Made by a program: the position numbers and the translations under genes. A stretch of 64,000 nt of DNA. Source: Arachis hypogaea (Eukaryota; Streptophyta; Magnoliopsida; Fabales; Fabaceae). The notes beneath the pieces were generated by a model. The model saw only the letters and a list, made by a program, of their open reading frames with translations. It did not search any database and was not told the origin of the DNA. The stretch covers positions 129,111,518 through 129,175,517 of the forward strand of contig NC_092038.1 in assembly GCF_003086295.3 (NCBI RefSeq), written 5' to 3'. Position 1 is the stretch's first letter. The number at the start of each line of letters is the position of its first letter. Shown here piece after piece: positions 34,570 to 46,036 of this stretch.

Positions 34570-35181
34570 TCATGGTGGCTTATGTTTGTACTCATCCTTG
34601 AATCTCCAAGGATCTTTGCTTCTCAATTGGTTGACAGAATTTCCAACCATCTTCATCAAGCTTGGGCAAAGTTCTACCCAAGATATGAGCTCCCAAAATT
34701 GGTCTTCATGTTGTGATCCGGGATCCCATATCTTATTTTCACACCCATCTTCTAGTTGATCATCATGATTCAACTTGGGTGGTAGGCATATAGAATTCTC
34801 CTTTATGTACCAAATTCTCCTTCTAGACCCATACAATTTAGCATTCCTCCAACCATAGTATTTATGCCTTGAGGGTTTAACCTTAATGAGCCTAACATTT
34901 TTTTTCCAACCATTACACCACTCCCTCTTACTCTTAACTCCACAAAGAGCTCTAAGTTGCCCATCATTTTCAATCAAACCATATTCAAGTGAGAAAGTGA
35001 AGCTTGGGGATAGAAATTTTACCCACTTGAATGTTATGTTAGGTGATGGTGGCTTGGGAAGGGGGGCCTCCCCACACTTAGCCATTGCGATGTCTACACT
35101 CTTGTGCTCTTCCCTTGTAACTTCCACCTCTTGACAACTTATATCAACTTTAACCTCTTCCTCTTGGTAGCTTCCTTCCAA
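34570..35181 (-). CDS. ORF of unknown function in the nested LTR element
   Basis: A 203-residue frame on the minus strand directly follows the 5' LTR, in the position normally held by gag. It is rich in charged residues and Trp (YGWRNAKLYGSRRRIWYIKE, DQFWELISWVELCPSLMKMV) and ends LRSKDPWRFKDEYKHKPP. I recognise no enzyme domain. The nominal start is TTG next to the LTR; the first ATG is further in. The sequence is not low complexity and the frame is fully open. It could be a remnant of a lost domain or a short conserved protein of this element family. Confidence 0.5.
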   Translation of the reverse strand: MEGSYQEEEVKVDISCQEVEVTREEHKSVDIAMAKCGEAPLPKPPSPNITFKWVKFLSPSFTFSLEYGLIENDGQLRALCGVKSKREWCNGWKKNVRLIKVKPSRHKYYGWRNAKLYGSRRRIWYIKENSICLPPKLNHDDQLEDGCENKIWDPGSQHEDQFWELISWVELCPSLMKMVGNSVNQLRSKDPWRFKDEYKHKPP

Positions 35182-35183
35182 TT

Positions 35184-36712
35184 TGATGAATGAATTTTTG
35201 ACGGTTTAGAATTTTACAAATGAAATCTCGTCGAAGTATAGTCTCTAAACCAACAATAATCCTCTCATACAAAAATTTGTTTGTCACAAGTACAAACCCC
35301 TAAAATCTATAAACCGAAGTATTTAAACCTCGGGTCGTTCTCCCTAGGATTTACAATAAAGTGCCTTGTTATTGGTTGTGAGTTATTTTGGGGTTTTAGA
35401 TGAGAAACATGAATAGTAAATGGTAAGAAAACTTTATTAACAAAATGGTCTTGGCAAGATTTGGTTGTCAAGGGTCTTCATCATTATCACTAGCCACAAG
35501 TATGGTAGTTGCAAGGATTAATCCCGCTTAGTCATCCTTAAATCAATTAACAAAGGAAAGTCAAGTGAGTTATATCAATCCTAGTCCATAAGTCCTAGCT
35601 TTCCACTAATTGGATTAATGAAGGCTAGAGTTAATGGCTATCAACTAGCAATCAATTGGACACTAGTGACTCAAGAAACCCTAAGTTACCTTCTCAAGCC
35701 AAGAACATAAAATCCTACTCTAACATCCTCTCAAGCATTTCATCAAACACTTGGAGGGTAATGAAAGAAAGCATTTTTATTTGTATGAATAAAAGGAATC
35801 AACAACCAAAAATTATAAAGAATTAACAAAACAACAATCAACAACATCACAATCACATGAATTATCTCAAATTGCATTATTAAAAGAAAACAAAAGAACA
35901 AGAATATCTCAATTACAAAACCTAGAAACAAAATAAGAGAAATTACAACAAGAGAATAGGGATAGAGAGAAGAACCAAAGTGTAGCAATCACCAATTGGA
36001 GGTAAAAGTAGAAGGAGGCTTGAATTAAACCTAGAACTTTAAGATCCTAATCTAACCCTAATTCCTAATCCTAATTCTAGAGAGAAGTGAGAGCTTCTCT
36101 CTAAAAACTAGTTCTAACTACTTCTAAAACTAAACTATGACTAATGATCAAAAGTATGTAAAGTATATATTCATTCCCCCTTCAATCCTTGGCTTAAATA
36201 GCATCAGAAATGAGTTGGATTGGGCCCACAAGGCTTTAGAATTCGCTGGCCACGTGTTGCATTAAGTGGGTCATGTGCCACCATCGGCGCGTCCGCGTAC
36301 AGTGCGCGTGCGCGCCCCTATGTGCGATGCAACTATGACAAATCTTATATCGTTTCGAAGCCCCGGATGTTAGCTTTCCAACCCAACTGAAACCGCATCA
36401 TTTGGACCTCTGTAGCTCAAGTTATGGTCATTTAAGTGCAAAGAGGTCGGCTTAACAGCTTTCCGATTCTTTCATTTCTTCATGAGTTCTCCAACTTTTC
36501 ATGCTTTCTTTCTTCATTCCCTTGATCCAATCTTTGCCTCCTAAACCTTAAATCACTTAACAAACATATCAAGGTATCTAATGGAATCAAGGTGAATTAA
36601 ATTTAACTATTTTAAGACCTAAAAAACATGTTTTCACTCTTAAGCACAATTAAAGGAGAATATACAAAACCATGCTATTTCAATAGATAAATGTGGGTAA
36701 AAGGTCATAAAA
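35184..36712 (-). repeat. 5' LTR of the nested element, outer 46 bp missing
   Basis: It matches 29914-31444 almost base for base, with a 2-base CT indel near 36100 and scattered substitutions. The match stops at 36712, while the other copy continues to 31490. Confidence 0.92.
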
Positions 36713-36718
36713 CTAACG

Positions 36719-38713
36719 ATGATTCCAGTCGAATTTAGTTATGATTTCCCTTTTCTTTGTAATGAAACTAATGATGCGAGCCGGACTGCTGATTTAATAG
36801 CAGAGGCTCATTGTGTAGAAAATAAAAGTAGTGATGTTTTAATTAAAGATCAAGTTTCTTCTATTTCTAATGATTCTATTGATTTTACTTTTGATTGTAT
36901 ATATGATTTAGAACCTTTGGGGTTTGAAAAATATTCTGTCAAAGATGGTGATTATTATAAAGGGTTTGAATCTCAAGATCCCTTAGAAGAAATTAATTTG
37001 GGATCTCCCGACGATGTTCGAATTATATATATTTGTAAAGATCTTGTTGATCCTTTTCGAACTGAGCTCTTCGATCTTTTACATGAGTTTAAAGACTGTT
37101 TTGCATGGGATTATCATGAGATGCCTGGTCTCGATCGATCATTAGTGGAACATCGATTAGCATTGAAACCCAATGCTCGACCTGTGAAACAAACTCCAAG
37201 ACGTTTTGCTCCTGAAATCAATGTTAAGATTAAAGAAGAAATAGAATGCTTGATCAAGGCAAAATTTATTCGAACTGCTCATTATGCGGAATGGGTATCG
37301 AATATTGTCCCAGTGATGAAGAAAAATGGGAAATTAAGAGTATGTATCGATTTTCGCAATTTAAATAATGCTACCCCAAAGGATGAATATTTCATGCCAA
37401 TTGCGGATATGTTGATCGATTCTGCGGCGGAAAATAAAATTCTTAGTTTCATGGACGGTTATTCTGGATATAACCAAATTTTCATTGCAGAAGATGATGT
37501 GGCTAAAACTGCTTTCCGCTGTCCCGGGGCATTGTGTACGTATGAATGGGTTGTCATGTCTTTTGGTTTGAAAAATGCTGGAGCCACATATCAACGGGCA
37601 ATGAATGCTATTTTCCATGAGTTTATTGAGAAATTTATGGAAGTATATATTGATGATGTCATAGTTAAATTGATCTCAGTAAACCAGCACATTGGTCATT
37701 TAAGGAAAGCATTCCTTACTATGAGGAAGAAAGGGTTAACAATGAATCCTTTGAAATGTGCTTTTGGGATATCGGCTGGAAATTTCTTAGATTTTGTTGT
37801 TCATAAAAAAGGGATAGTTATCGATAAAAATAAAGCGGAGGCCATATTAGCATTATCTGCACCCAAATCGCAAAAAGAAATACAATCGTTTTTGGGTAAA
37901 GTAAATTATCTTCGAAGGTTCATTTCGAATCTTTCGGATCGAACTAAAGTGTTTGCACCTTTAGTAAAATTGAAAAATGATTTACATTTCGAATGGACAA
38001 CAGAACATCAATCGGCGTTCGATTTGATTAAAACTTATTTGTCTCAAGTCCCAATTATGGCAAATGTTCGACCCTCTGAACCTTTGAAATTATATATTGT
38101 AGCAACTGGAAATACTATAGGATGTATGTTAGCCCAAGATGATAAAAATGGGAATGAACGAGCAGTTTATTATCTTAGTCGAGTCTTAACTGACATTGAA
38201 ACGAGGTATTCCCCGATTGAGATATTGTGCTTATCATTATATCATGCTTGTATGAAATTAAAGTGTTATATGGTAGCTAAATCCGTGAAAGTTATAGCAC
38301 AAACTAATCTCGTAAAATATATGTTGAGTTTCCCTATGTTAAGGAGACATTTGGGGAAATGGATATTGGCATTAACGGAATTTGATTTACAATATGTTCC
38401 AGCCAAGGCTATAAAAGGACATGTCATTGCAGACTTTCTTGTGGATAATTCGAAAGTTCTGAATGGCCAGGGGGCGAATATAGTTGATGTGGAAATCAAT
38501 TATTGGAAATTATATTTTGATGGATCTAAGCATAAAGATGGTGCAGGGGTTGAAATCCTCATTATTTCACCAGAGGGTATTCCATCAGAATTTTTGTTCG
38601 AGTTAAAGTATCCTTGTTCTAATAATGTGGCTGAATATGAGGCTCTGATTTTGGGTCTTGAAATTTTAATCGATAAGGGAGCTTTAGAGGTTCAGATTTT
38701 AGGGGATTCATAG
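36719..38713 (+). pseudogene. pol of the Tat element: reverse transcriptase, RNase H, second RNase H
   Basis: This 664-residue frame follows the nested element. The RT palm is seen in KNGKLRVCIDFRNLNNATPK and the catalytic YIDDVIVK near residue 310, followed by GKVNYLRRFISNLSDRTKVF. The RNase H region (PLKLYIVATGNTIGCMLAQD, RAVYYLSRVLTDIETRYSPI) comes next. Near residue 600 a second RNase H begins (YWKLYFDGSKHKDGAG, CSNNVAEYEALILGLEI). A TAG at 38711-38713 stops it inside that domain, and another stop lies near 38771. The protease expected upstream is missing, removed with the nested insertion. Confidence 0.92.
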
Positions 38714-39518
38714 TTAGTTTTAAAGCAGTTGTCAAAAGAATATAAGTATAATAATGAGATGCTACAGAAATAGTTAGTAACTGCTTGGGAATTATTAACG
38801 TCTTTTCAGAAGGTTTCTTTGGTGCATATCCCTAGAATCCATAATGAAATTGCTAACGAGTTTGCCCAAATTGCTTCGAGATATCGAGTTGGTCCAGAGA
38901 CTCTGAAAAAATTATCTGGTATCTATCAAATTTTAGTGCCAGCAAATCAAAGAGGAGTTTTGTGTGTGGATGAATGGGAAGATTATGATTGGAGAAAGCC
39001 TATTGCTCATTATTTGAGAGATCCCAGTGTTACAGTTGATAGAAAGGTAAAGTTACGAGCAATAAACTTTGCCTTAACGGCTGATGAGTTGTACAAAAAA
39101 GGGGATCGATGGAAGTTTATCGAGATGTTTAAGTCGAGAAGATCAAAATGTTGCTTTGGGTGAAGTTCATAATGGAATATGTGGTGCTCATCAGGCAGGA
39201 AAGAAAATGAGATGGGTGTTATATCTCAATCATGTATATTGGCCATCTATGATAAAAGATTGTATTGATTATGCAAAGGCATGTTAGGAATGTCAGAAGC
39301 ATGGTTCGATACAGCAGATTCCAGCGGCTGAATTACATTCGATAATAAAGTCGTGGCCATTTAGAGGTTGGGTTTTGGATTTAATTGAGTTAATTCACCC
39401 TCCTTCATCAAAACAGCACAAATTTATTTTAGTAGCTATTGATTATTTCACAAAATAGGTTGAAGCAGTTCCCCTAATAGAAGTTGGTCAAAGTGAAATA
39501 ATAGACTTTGTCGAGGAA
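38714..39518 (+). pseudogene. End of second RNase H and integrase N-terminal part, broken
   Basis: Frames give FQKVSLVHIPRIHNEIANEF (end of the RNase H domain), then PIAHYLRDPSVTVDRKVKLR. After a frameshift near 39120 they give EVHNGICGAHQAGKKMRWVL with His-His, and the Cys pair in KAC(stop)ECQKHG, an HHCC zinc finger. Next comes the start of the integrase core (VLDLIELIHPPSSKQH, FILVAIDYFTK). Stops occur at about 39285 and 39457. The solo LTR interrupts it at 39519. Confidence 0.88.
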
Positions 39519-40961
39519 TGACGTGGCGGAAATTTGCCGATTAAGAATTTATAGTGAAAATAGCGTTGCGAGTACAGTTCTTAACCAACGAAAATCCGCT
39601 TATCAATTTAGAAAAGAGTTGTCACAAAATTAAGAATAGAATACTGGGAGTAGAAATCCCAGGTCGTCTCCCAACGAGTTGACAAAAGAGTGCAGCTTAT
39701 TGGTCAGAGATTTTCCAAGAATTTTTTGAGTTTGAGAAACAAAAAAATAAATAATAGTAAATTTAAGCAATGGAAATTTACGAGAGAATTTATATAATTC
39801 AAATAAAAACCTTGACCGGGAGAAGATTAATTGGAAGTTCTATCCTTGTTGAATTTTCCCAAGTATAATAATAAAAGGTTGTTGTTCTACTTGGACATCC
39901 CTTACTTAACAAGGGAAAGTCAAGTAACTAACTAACCAACTCTATTACTCGAGTCCTAATCCCTTCCTAAGAAAGGATTAGAGTCAGAGACTAGGGAGTC
40001 AGCCAACAACTTTCAATTAAGATTAACACTTGAGTATTCCAACTCAAGGTTCTCCTCTTAATCAACTCCCAATCAAGTCAGGAAACTACTCCATCAACAT
40101 GAATATAACTTTCACATAATTAAAAAAGGGAATAAAAGGAAGACATGATAAACAATAATTGAAAATTAATTAAAAGTAAAAGTGGTTCTTTGCATTAATA
40201 AATCCCCAAGTCATAAACATACGTATCTGAACAGGGTAAATGGGCAATCAAAAGAGTAAAGGGATAAAGAAACAAACTAGAATAGTGTAAACTTCAACGG
40301 AGGTAGCAACTCTTCAATATCTAAATCAAAAGCATAAAACTTGAAATCTATGAATGTGAAGAAAATCTAGAGGAAGTAGTAGAATTCTCTCTAAGATTCC
40401 AAAACTAAAACTAAAACTATGCATAATGAGAATGTGTCTTGAGTCTCTACTATCCTCTGGCTCTAGTATGTGTTTCTGGGCCGAAAACTGGGTCAAAACT
40501 CGGCCCAAAATCGCCCTTAGCATTTTCTGTAGGTCACCCATGTCACGCGTACGCGTCGCTGGCCATCTTCGCATGTCACGCGTACGCATCAGGTACGCGT
40601 ACACGTCGCTGTGCAAACTCGCTTTTTGCGCGCATGCGTCAGGTACGCGCACGCGTTGTTTCTCGCTGGTCAGCTCCTTAGTATCTTGTGTTCCTTCCAT
40701 TTTTGCAAGCTTCCTCTCCACCCTCTAAGCCATTCCTGTCCTATAAACCCTGAAAATACTTAACGCACAGATCACGGCATCGAATAGTATAAAGAGGAAT
40801 TAAAAATATACAATTTAGATGTCTAGGAAACAAGTTTTCAACCATAGAATAAAATTGGAAAGGAATTGTAAAATCATGCAAATCATATGAATAAGTGAGT
40901 AAAGAGTTTATAAAAACCACTCAAATTAGCACAAGATAAACCATAAAATAGTGGTTTATCA
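39519..40961 (-). mobile_element. Solo LTR inserted in the integrase gene
   Basis: It begins TGACGTGGCGG and ends GGTTTATCA, with the 5-base duplication AGGAA at 39514-39518 and 40962-40966. It is 1,443 bases with no coding. The inverted phrase ACCATAAAATAGTGGT lies at the right edge, so on the minus strand the LTR starts TGATAAACCACTATTTTATG. Recombination between two LTRs would leave this form. The integrase reading resumes exactly at 40967. Confidence 0.93.
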
Positions 40962-41673
40962 AGGAACATATTATTCATCGATTTGGTATTCCTCAGACAT
41001 TAAGTACTGACCAAGGGACCATGTTTACTGGCCAAAGAGTTAAGAATTTTACAGCCTCGAGGAGTATTAATATGGTTACTTCGACTCCTTATTATGCACA
41101 GGCTAATGGGCAAGTAGAGGCAGCAAATAAAATTCTGATAGGTCTGATTAGAAAGCACATTGGAAATAAGCCTCGAACATGGCATAAAACTTTAAGTCAA
41201 GTGTTATGGGCTTATCAAAATTCGCCAAGAGGGTCAATAGGAACTTCACCTTATAAATTGGTATATGGTCATGATACTGTATTACTATTGGAAATTAATT
41301 TAAATACTTTAAGGGTATCAAAACAGAATGATTTGCCAGTTGATGATTATTGGAATGCAATGTTTAATGAGTTAAATGAATTAGATTTGGAACGAATCCT
41401 GGCACTCGATAACGTGCTTCGACAAAAAAAAGTGTTGCTTGAAGTTACAATCTCCGAATTAAAGAAAAGTCTTTCAAGATAGGCGAGTTAGTTTTGAAGG
41501 TCATTTTACCGATGGAAAAGAAATCGAGATTTCTGGGTAAATGGACCTATAGTTGGGAAGGTCCCTTTCAAATAATAGGGACATATTCTAGAAATGCCTA
41601 TCAGATTAAAGACATCGAGTCAGGAAAAGTGATTAACTCGATTAATGGAAAGTACTTAAAACTTTTCTATTGA
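40962..41673 (+). pseudogene. Integrase core and C-terminal part of the Tat element
   Basis: After the solo LTR the reading resumes with HRFGIPQTLSTDQGTMF, holding the second catalytic Asp, and then YYAQANGQVEAANKILIGLI with the catalytic Glu and KTLSQVLWAYQNSPRGSIGT. After a frameshift near 41480 it ends GKWTYSWEGPFQII, YQIKDIESGKVINS and KYLKLFY, then stop. This is the usual Tat integrase tail; no chromodomain is seen. Confidence 0.92.
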
Positions 41674-41743
41674 TGGCAAACATAGAAGATTAACATATAT
41701 TAAAGTTCAGAAAACAGGAAGTTACTACTAAATAAAAAAAACT

Positions 41744-43376
41744 TCAAGATGCCAATAGTTTTGCCAAATCGGAGCGCAGCTTTGTCCTTTTGTTTTCCAG
41801 AATCAAAAGCACTTCAATCTGCTTGAATTTGTCAACTTGGATTTTTTCAAGTTGATTTTCATATTCTCCCCGCTCGGTGTCGATTGAGACAAGTTTCTGA
41901 ATAAGGAGATGTTGTTCTTGTTGGGCTGCAGCCAGAGGTTTGGCTAAGGTGGCTTGATTTTGGCGTATGGTGGCAAGTTGTTCTTGAATCTGAACTAACT
42001 CTGCCTCAACTCTTGCTTCTTCTTGATCATGAAAAGCTTGAACAAAAATGGCATGAGAGATCTTCAAATCAAAATCCTCACGAGAAACTTGGATTGGCTG
42101 AGCAATTGCAAGACAATTTTCTATTTTAGATTTGGCTGTAACTTCTTCATTTTCAGTTTTTTGGAGTTGAAACTGAGATGCAACACTCTCATTGAAAAAT
42201 TGTTTAAATTCTTGGATTGAAGCAGAATGTGGTGTGTTAGTTAGCAATTCAAAAGAGGAATTCAAGCAATCTTCCAAAGGTTTGTTGAGAATTGGGTCAT
42301 TAACCTATGTGATAGGTGGATGATCCAAGAGTTTGATGAGTGATCGAAGTTGTTCCCGAGTGTCAGGATCTAATTTGATTGGAGGCCTTGATGTAGCAGG
42401 TCTTAAGATTGCTGGTACAGGCACTGGCACTTTGTTTTCTTGGATAATTTTGTTCAAAACAGAAGTCAAGTCCTCCAAGGTAGCACTAGTTGGAGTGGTG
42501 GGAACATTCGATGTCCCTGGTCTTGGTCCTGGAGGAGCCTGGAGGGAAGGATCAGGTTGAAACTCTGGAGTGGTCTCTAAAACTTTAGATCGAGAAGAAT
42601 CTGAATTGGTGGTGTCAGCAGCTTTAGAAGCGGAGTCAGAGTCTGGGATCGCTTGATTCTCTTCAGTAAAGGCAGCTTGATCGTTTGGTGAAGTCGATTC
42701 AAGTCTGTGGGTTTCTTCTGGAGAGTGTTGCAAGGGATTTGCTGTTGAGTCAATCCCCTGTGTTGTATGAAGAACAAGTGGAAAAGCAGTCTGGATAATT
42801 GATTGGAAGCCCTGTAATAGCAGCTACATCTAGAAGTGACATTTCGATCATTCCACATGGAAGGTGGAAGTTGTTGGTTGTTCTATTCCAGAAATAGGTC
42901 ACAGCCCCAATCATCCAAGGGTATGTGATAAGTGAGAAGTGGGAGAGCCTTAGTAGTTCGTGGATTCCTAAAGCCTTCCAGTCAGCACTTTTAGTGGATT
43001 CAAGACGTCGATACCAAGCTGTAAAATCATATCCCCGAGGATTAATCTTCGGATTGTTCCTGAAAGATTTTTGCTTGATAAAATGGGAAATGTTGAAGGA
43101 TTCGTTTATCAATAAATCTTCCCCTTCAGCACTTGGGAAGAAAGAGAGTTTTTTGTTCGCCCTCTCCAGAGATTCAATTGGTCCAAGGAAACAGTGTGTT
43201 TCGGCACCAATTGTGAAGGGGATTAGGATTCTGGTGTCATTGGTTGGCAAATGAGGATCGTCAATGACTTCATCATTGACTTGGTTGAGAATGCGAAGGG
43301 CCGGTGGAGATGGCGGTGTTATTATGGGACCTTTACCCTTATCTTGGGTAGCAGCCTATAAGGAAGAACCATCCAT
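41744..43376 (-). pseudogene. Antisense ORF with plant mobile domain (PMD) inside the Tat element
   Basis: On the minus strand ATG 43376 opens a reading (one early stop) through ILIPFTIGAETHCFLGPI, ALGIHELLRLSHFSLITYPW, MIGAVTYFWNRTTNNFHLPC and GMIEMSLLDVAAITGLPINY. The TF/NNFHLPCG...LLDVAAITGLPI pattern is that of the plant mobile domain of MAIN/MAIL-type proteins. After a frameshift near 42745 a Pro/Ser/Thr-rich linker follows, and after a stop at 42305 a coiled-coil segment (EARVEAELVQIQEQLATIRQ, QQEQHLLIQKLV). It lies between integrase and the 3' LTR, opposite to the other genes, as in some described Tat elements. It has about three breaks, so this copy is dead. Confidence 0.8.
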
Positions 43377-43732
43377 TTTCAGGAAAAGTAAAGGGAAGAG
43401 AAGTTTGAAGTTTTTGTGAAGAAATTATGGGTATAGAAAAAACTCAGAAAATGATGAAGCTCAGAAAATTTGAACAACGGAGAGAGTAATGAATTTAAAG
43501 TGTCATTGTAGCTGTTACTATAGGAAGAATGCGAATAAAGGTAACTTCACGAAGAAGATGAAGTGGTAGAGAAAGAAAGCCCAAGTCTCGGGAGACATGT
43601 CGAGTGGATCAGTAGTAATGGAGAGTTTAAATGATAATTATTACTGATTTGAAAACTGACGTCTTTTGGATTAAGTGTTTTATTGTTCGATAGTGTTATC
43701 GAAGACAATCACATTACTCCAAGGGAGCAATT
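43377..43732. other. 3' untranslated part of the Tat element
   Basis: Possibly the promoter side of the antisense ORF. It ends in a purine-rich tract (AAGGGAG at about 43721) before the 3' LTR. Confidence 0.5.
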
Positions 43733-44626
43733 TGTTGATCAAAAAATATTTTCGACAAAAGTAAGTTGAATCGAAATGAATTAAGTGTGGTTTCTCAAGA
43801 AAGACACGCGTGAGTATAAAATTGAAGGAAATCGGCATCATTTTGGGTCTCGATTGTTTTGTTGATCGAGTAGGTTAAATCGAGTGGAAGTCTTGATTCG
43901 AGGAATTAAGTAAGTCTTTCGAAGAGTTGGTCAAATAGCTTTGGAAGTGGAAAAGTTAGTGGCTTTTATCACGCGAGAAAAACGTGGGAAATGTCTACAA
44001 TCACATAGCAGGAACAGTTACCAAGAGGGATTGTACTTCAAGTTTGTAATTTTCATTTAATTGTAATTAATGGTGATTAAATTGACCGTTATGTAAAATA
44101 GCCTATAAATACTAGGAAGTGTTAGGGAATAAGGGTTGGAACTTTTACTCAGAAAACAACACTCTAGCACTCTCACATCCCAGGGATTTCCTGAATTTGC
44201 ATTCGAGTTACATTTTCTGTAGGGTTCCTTCCACCTTCTTCTTTCTTTCAATTTATTTTCTTTGTATACTTAACATTTCAATTAATCTTATTTATTAATT
44301 ATTCTTCACTTTTCCTGTTTAATTTATCCTTCTGTACTTTATCGTTTATGCTAGAGTTCTTTTATTTAATTAAAGGCGTTTTTATTGTTTTTCTTTTAAT
44401 TCTGATGCAAACCATTTCATTTGCCATGTATTTAGTTTTCGAAAACTTTAATTTCTAAGTCTCGTTTATTAATTTACAATTTTTTTTATTTTTATTATCA
44501 ACATTTGTCTAATCAAAGACGCTTTGATGCACTTCTAGAAAACTGGTACTCGCACAGAGGAGTAGGTTTCGCTCCCAGAACACTAGATATCAAAACACCA
44601 TCGATTTGCTAAAAATTGACAAAATA
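43733..44626 (+). repeat. 3' LTR of the Tat element
   Basis: It starts TGTTGATC like the 5' LTR and carries a single promoter unit. It is followed by the ATAAA target duplication at 44627-44631. Confidence 0.92.
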
Positions 44627-44859
44627 ATAAATATATTTTGAAGAGAGATCATTGACAAAGAAACTAATCAATCCTACAAAATTAAATATCAAAAGTGAAA
44701 AAGAATATTGTTGGAAGTCTCAAAATTCTTCAAGAGAATGAGATGGGTATTCACCCATATTTTTGCCAATTTTTGTTCTGTATCTCAACAAGAGACCAAA
44801 AAAATAAGAGGGCAAAATCCCAAAAAGGGGTGTTTTTCCGGTAATACAATAGGACTAAA

Positions 44860-45008
44860 TGCACCGTAAGGCTTAGTTTAATGGCAACTATGTTTGCCTT
44901 ATTAGAAGGTGCACCGAGTTCAAATTCTAGCTAGGTCTAGGAAAGTTGATATATGGAACTCATTTGGAAAGAAAAGGAGTATGTGTAAAGGGTACTTAAC
45001 CCAAAAAA
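44860..45008 (+). mobile_element. SINE 1 (tRNA-derived) with target duplication
   Basis: 149 bases with an A box-like TTAGTTTAATGGC and a B box-like GAGTTCAAATTC, ending in an A-run. The 12-base duplication AATAGGACTAAA flanks it (44848-44859 and 45009-45020). It is a typical Pol III-transcribed short retroelement. Confidence 0.85.
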
Positions 45009-45219
45009 AATAGGACTAAACAACTGGAAAGGAATTTTGTTTTTAAATAATGTGTTTTTATATGGAAATGCCAAAGGCCTATCAGAGTAGCATGCATGGC
45101 AAAACAGAAGGATGGAAAAAGTTGAAGGAAAAATAGAATGATGGAAAAAAAGCCTGTTAAATCAAGCTGGTAAGGAGGTTCTTATAAAAGTAGTCATATA
45201 AGCAATTCCAACATACGCC

Positions 45220-46036
45220 ATGAGCATTCTAAGGTTCCCCAAATCCTTTTGCAATAAATTAAATGCCAAAATCGCTAAGTTTTGGTGGAGAAGTCAAGGA
45301 AAAGAAAGAGGGATCCATTGGAAGGCTTGGCCGAAGCTATGCAGGAGTAAGAAAGAAGGAGGACTCGGTTTTAAGGAGTTTCACCACCTGAATACGACGC
45401 AATTAGCCAAACAGGCTTGGAGAGTGATCAGGAACCCAAAAGCAAAATGTGTACAAGTGCTGAAGGCCCTATATTTTTCAGATTGTGATTTTTGGGAAGC
45501 GTCAAAGCATCAAAAGGGCACATGGATATGGAACAGCTTACTGCAAGGGAGGGAGCTTATTAAAAGTAAAGAAAAATGGAGCATAGGCAAAGGAAGTGGA
45601 GTGAAGGTATGGAGTGATAACTGGATTCATGGGTTCAACGAGCCACTCAATAGAGGAGGTATTGACAATCAAAGAGTAGAAGAACTACTAACATCCTCTA
45701 GAGAATGGGATAGAGCGAAAATCTAAAGGAGTTTTCTCCCAGTTGTAACAGAAAAAATACTCCAAACTTCAGTAAGCAAGATCTCTAAGGAGGACAGGTT
45801 ATTGTGGCTCTTCAGGAAGGATGGAGAATTCACAACCAAAACAGGTTACTATGTGGCAAAAAAAGTAGAAGACGAAAAAAGTCGCTACAACAGCCCATCA
45901 TCAAGCTCAGTGTTCGAAGAACTATGGGAACGGATTTGGAACATAAAGGCACCCCAAAAAATCAAAATGTTCCTGTGGAAGGTCGCACACAACATCATTC
46001 CGGTAAGAGCAAATTTAAAAAAAAAAAGAGATTATT
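45220..46036 (+). pseudogene. LINE ORF2: post-RT region and zf-RVT
   Basis: The frame runs 45220-45726, is stopped, then continues 45802-46038. Signature phrases are KVWSDNWIHGFNEPLN (WSDNWI is common in plant LINE ORF2) and WLFRKDGEFTTKTGYYVAKK. The His/Cys finger follows in a shifted frame (SVCPICLQEEETSEHTLLLC). Confidence 0.85.

Larger units (their letters stand above)
29914..36712 (-). mobile_element. Nested non-autonomous LTR retrotransposon (LARD-like), minus strand
   Basis: Two nearly identical long repeats (29914-31490 and 35184-36712) enclose 3.7 kb without gag or pol. On the minus strand a polypurine tract (AAGTGTGGGGAGGT) directly precedes the repeat at 31490. That sets the orientation: the 5' LTR is the right-hand copy and the 3' LTR is the left-hand copy. 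The 3' LTR runs from TGACAAATCCCG to CATTCATCA. The 5' LTR lacks the outer 46 bases, and no target duplication is found, so a deletion removed the LTR edge and adjoining host pol sequence. One ORF follows the 5' LTR (34570-35181). High LTR similarity suggests a recent insertion. Confidence 0.88.
26935..44626 (+). mobile_element. Ty3/gypsy LTR retrotransposon, Tat lineage, with nested insertions
   Basis: Two related LTRs (26935-27915 and 43733-44626) flank gag, pol and an antisense ORF. A 5-base target duplication ATAAA lies at 26930-26934 and 44627-44631. A second RNase H domain after the ordinary one, plus an antisense ORF between integrase and 3' LTR, are hallmarks of the Tat/Ogre group. 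A primer-binding-like TGGCACGCCCAGTGGGAC follows the 5' LTR. A purine tract (AAGGGAG) precedes the 3' LTR. Without the two later insertions (29914-36712 and 39519-40961) about 9.5 kb remains. Stops and frameshifts show that it is inactive. Confidence 0.93.
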
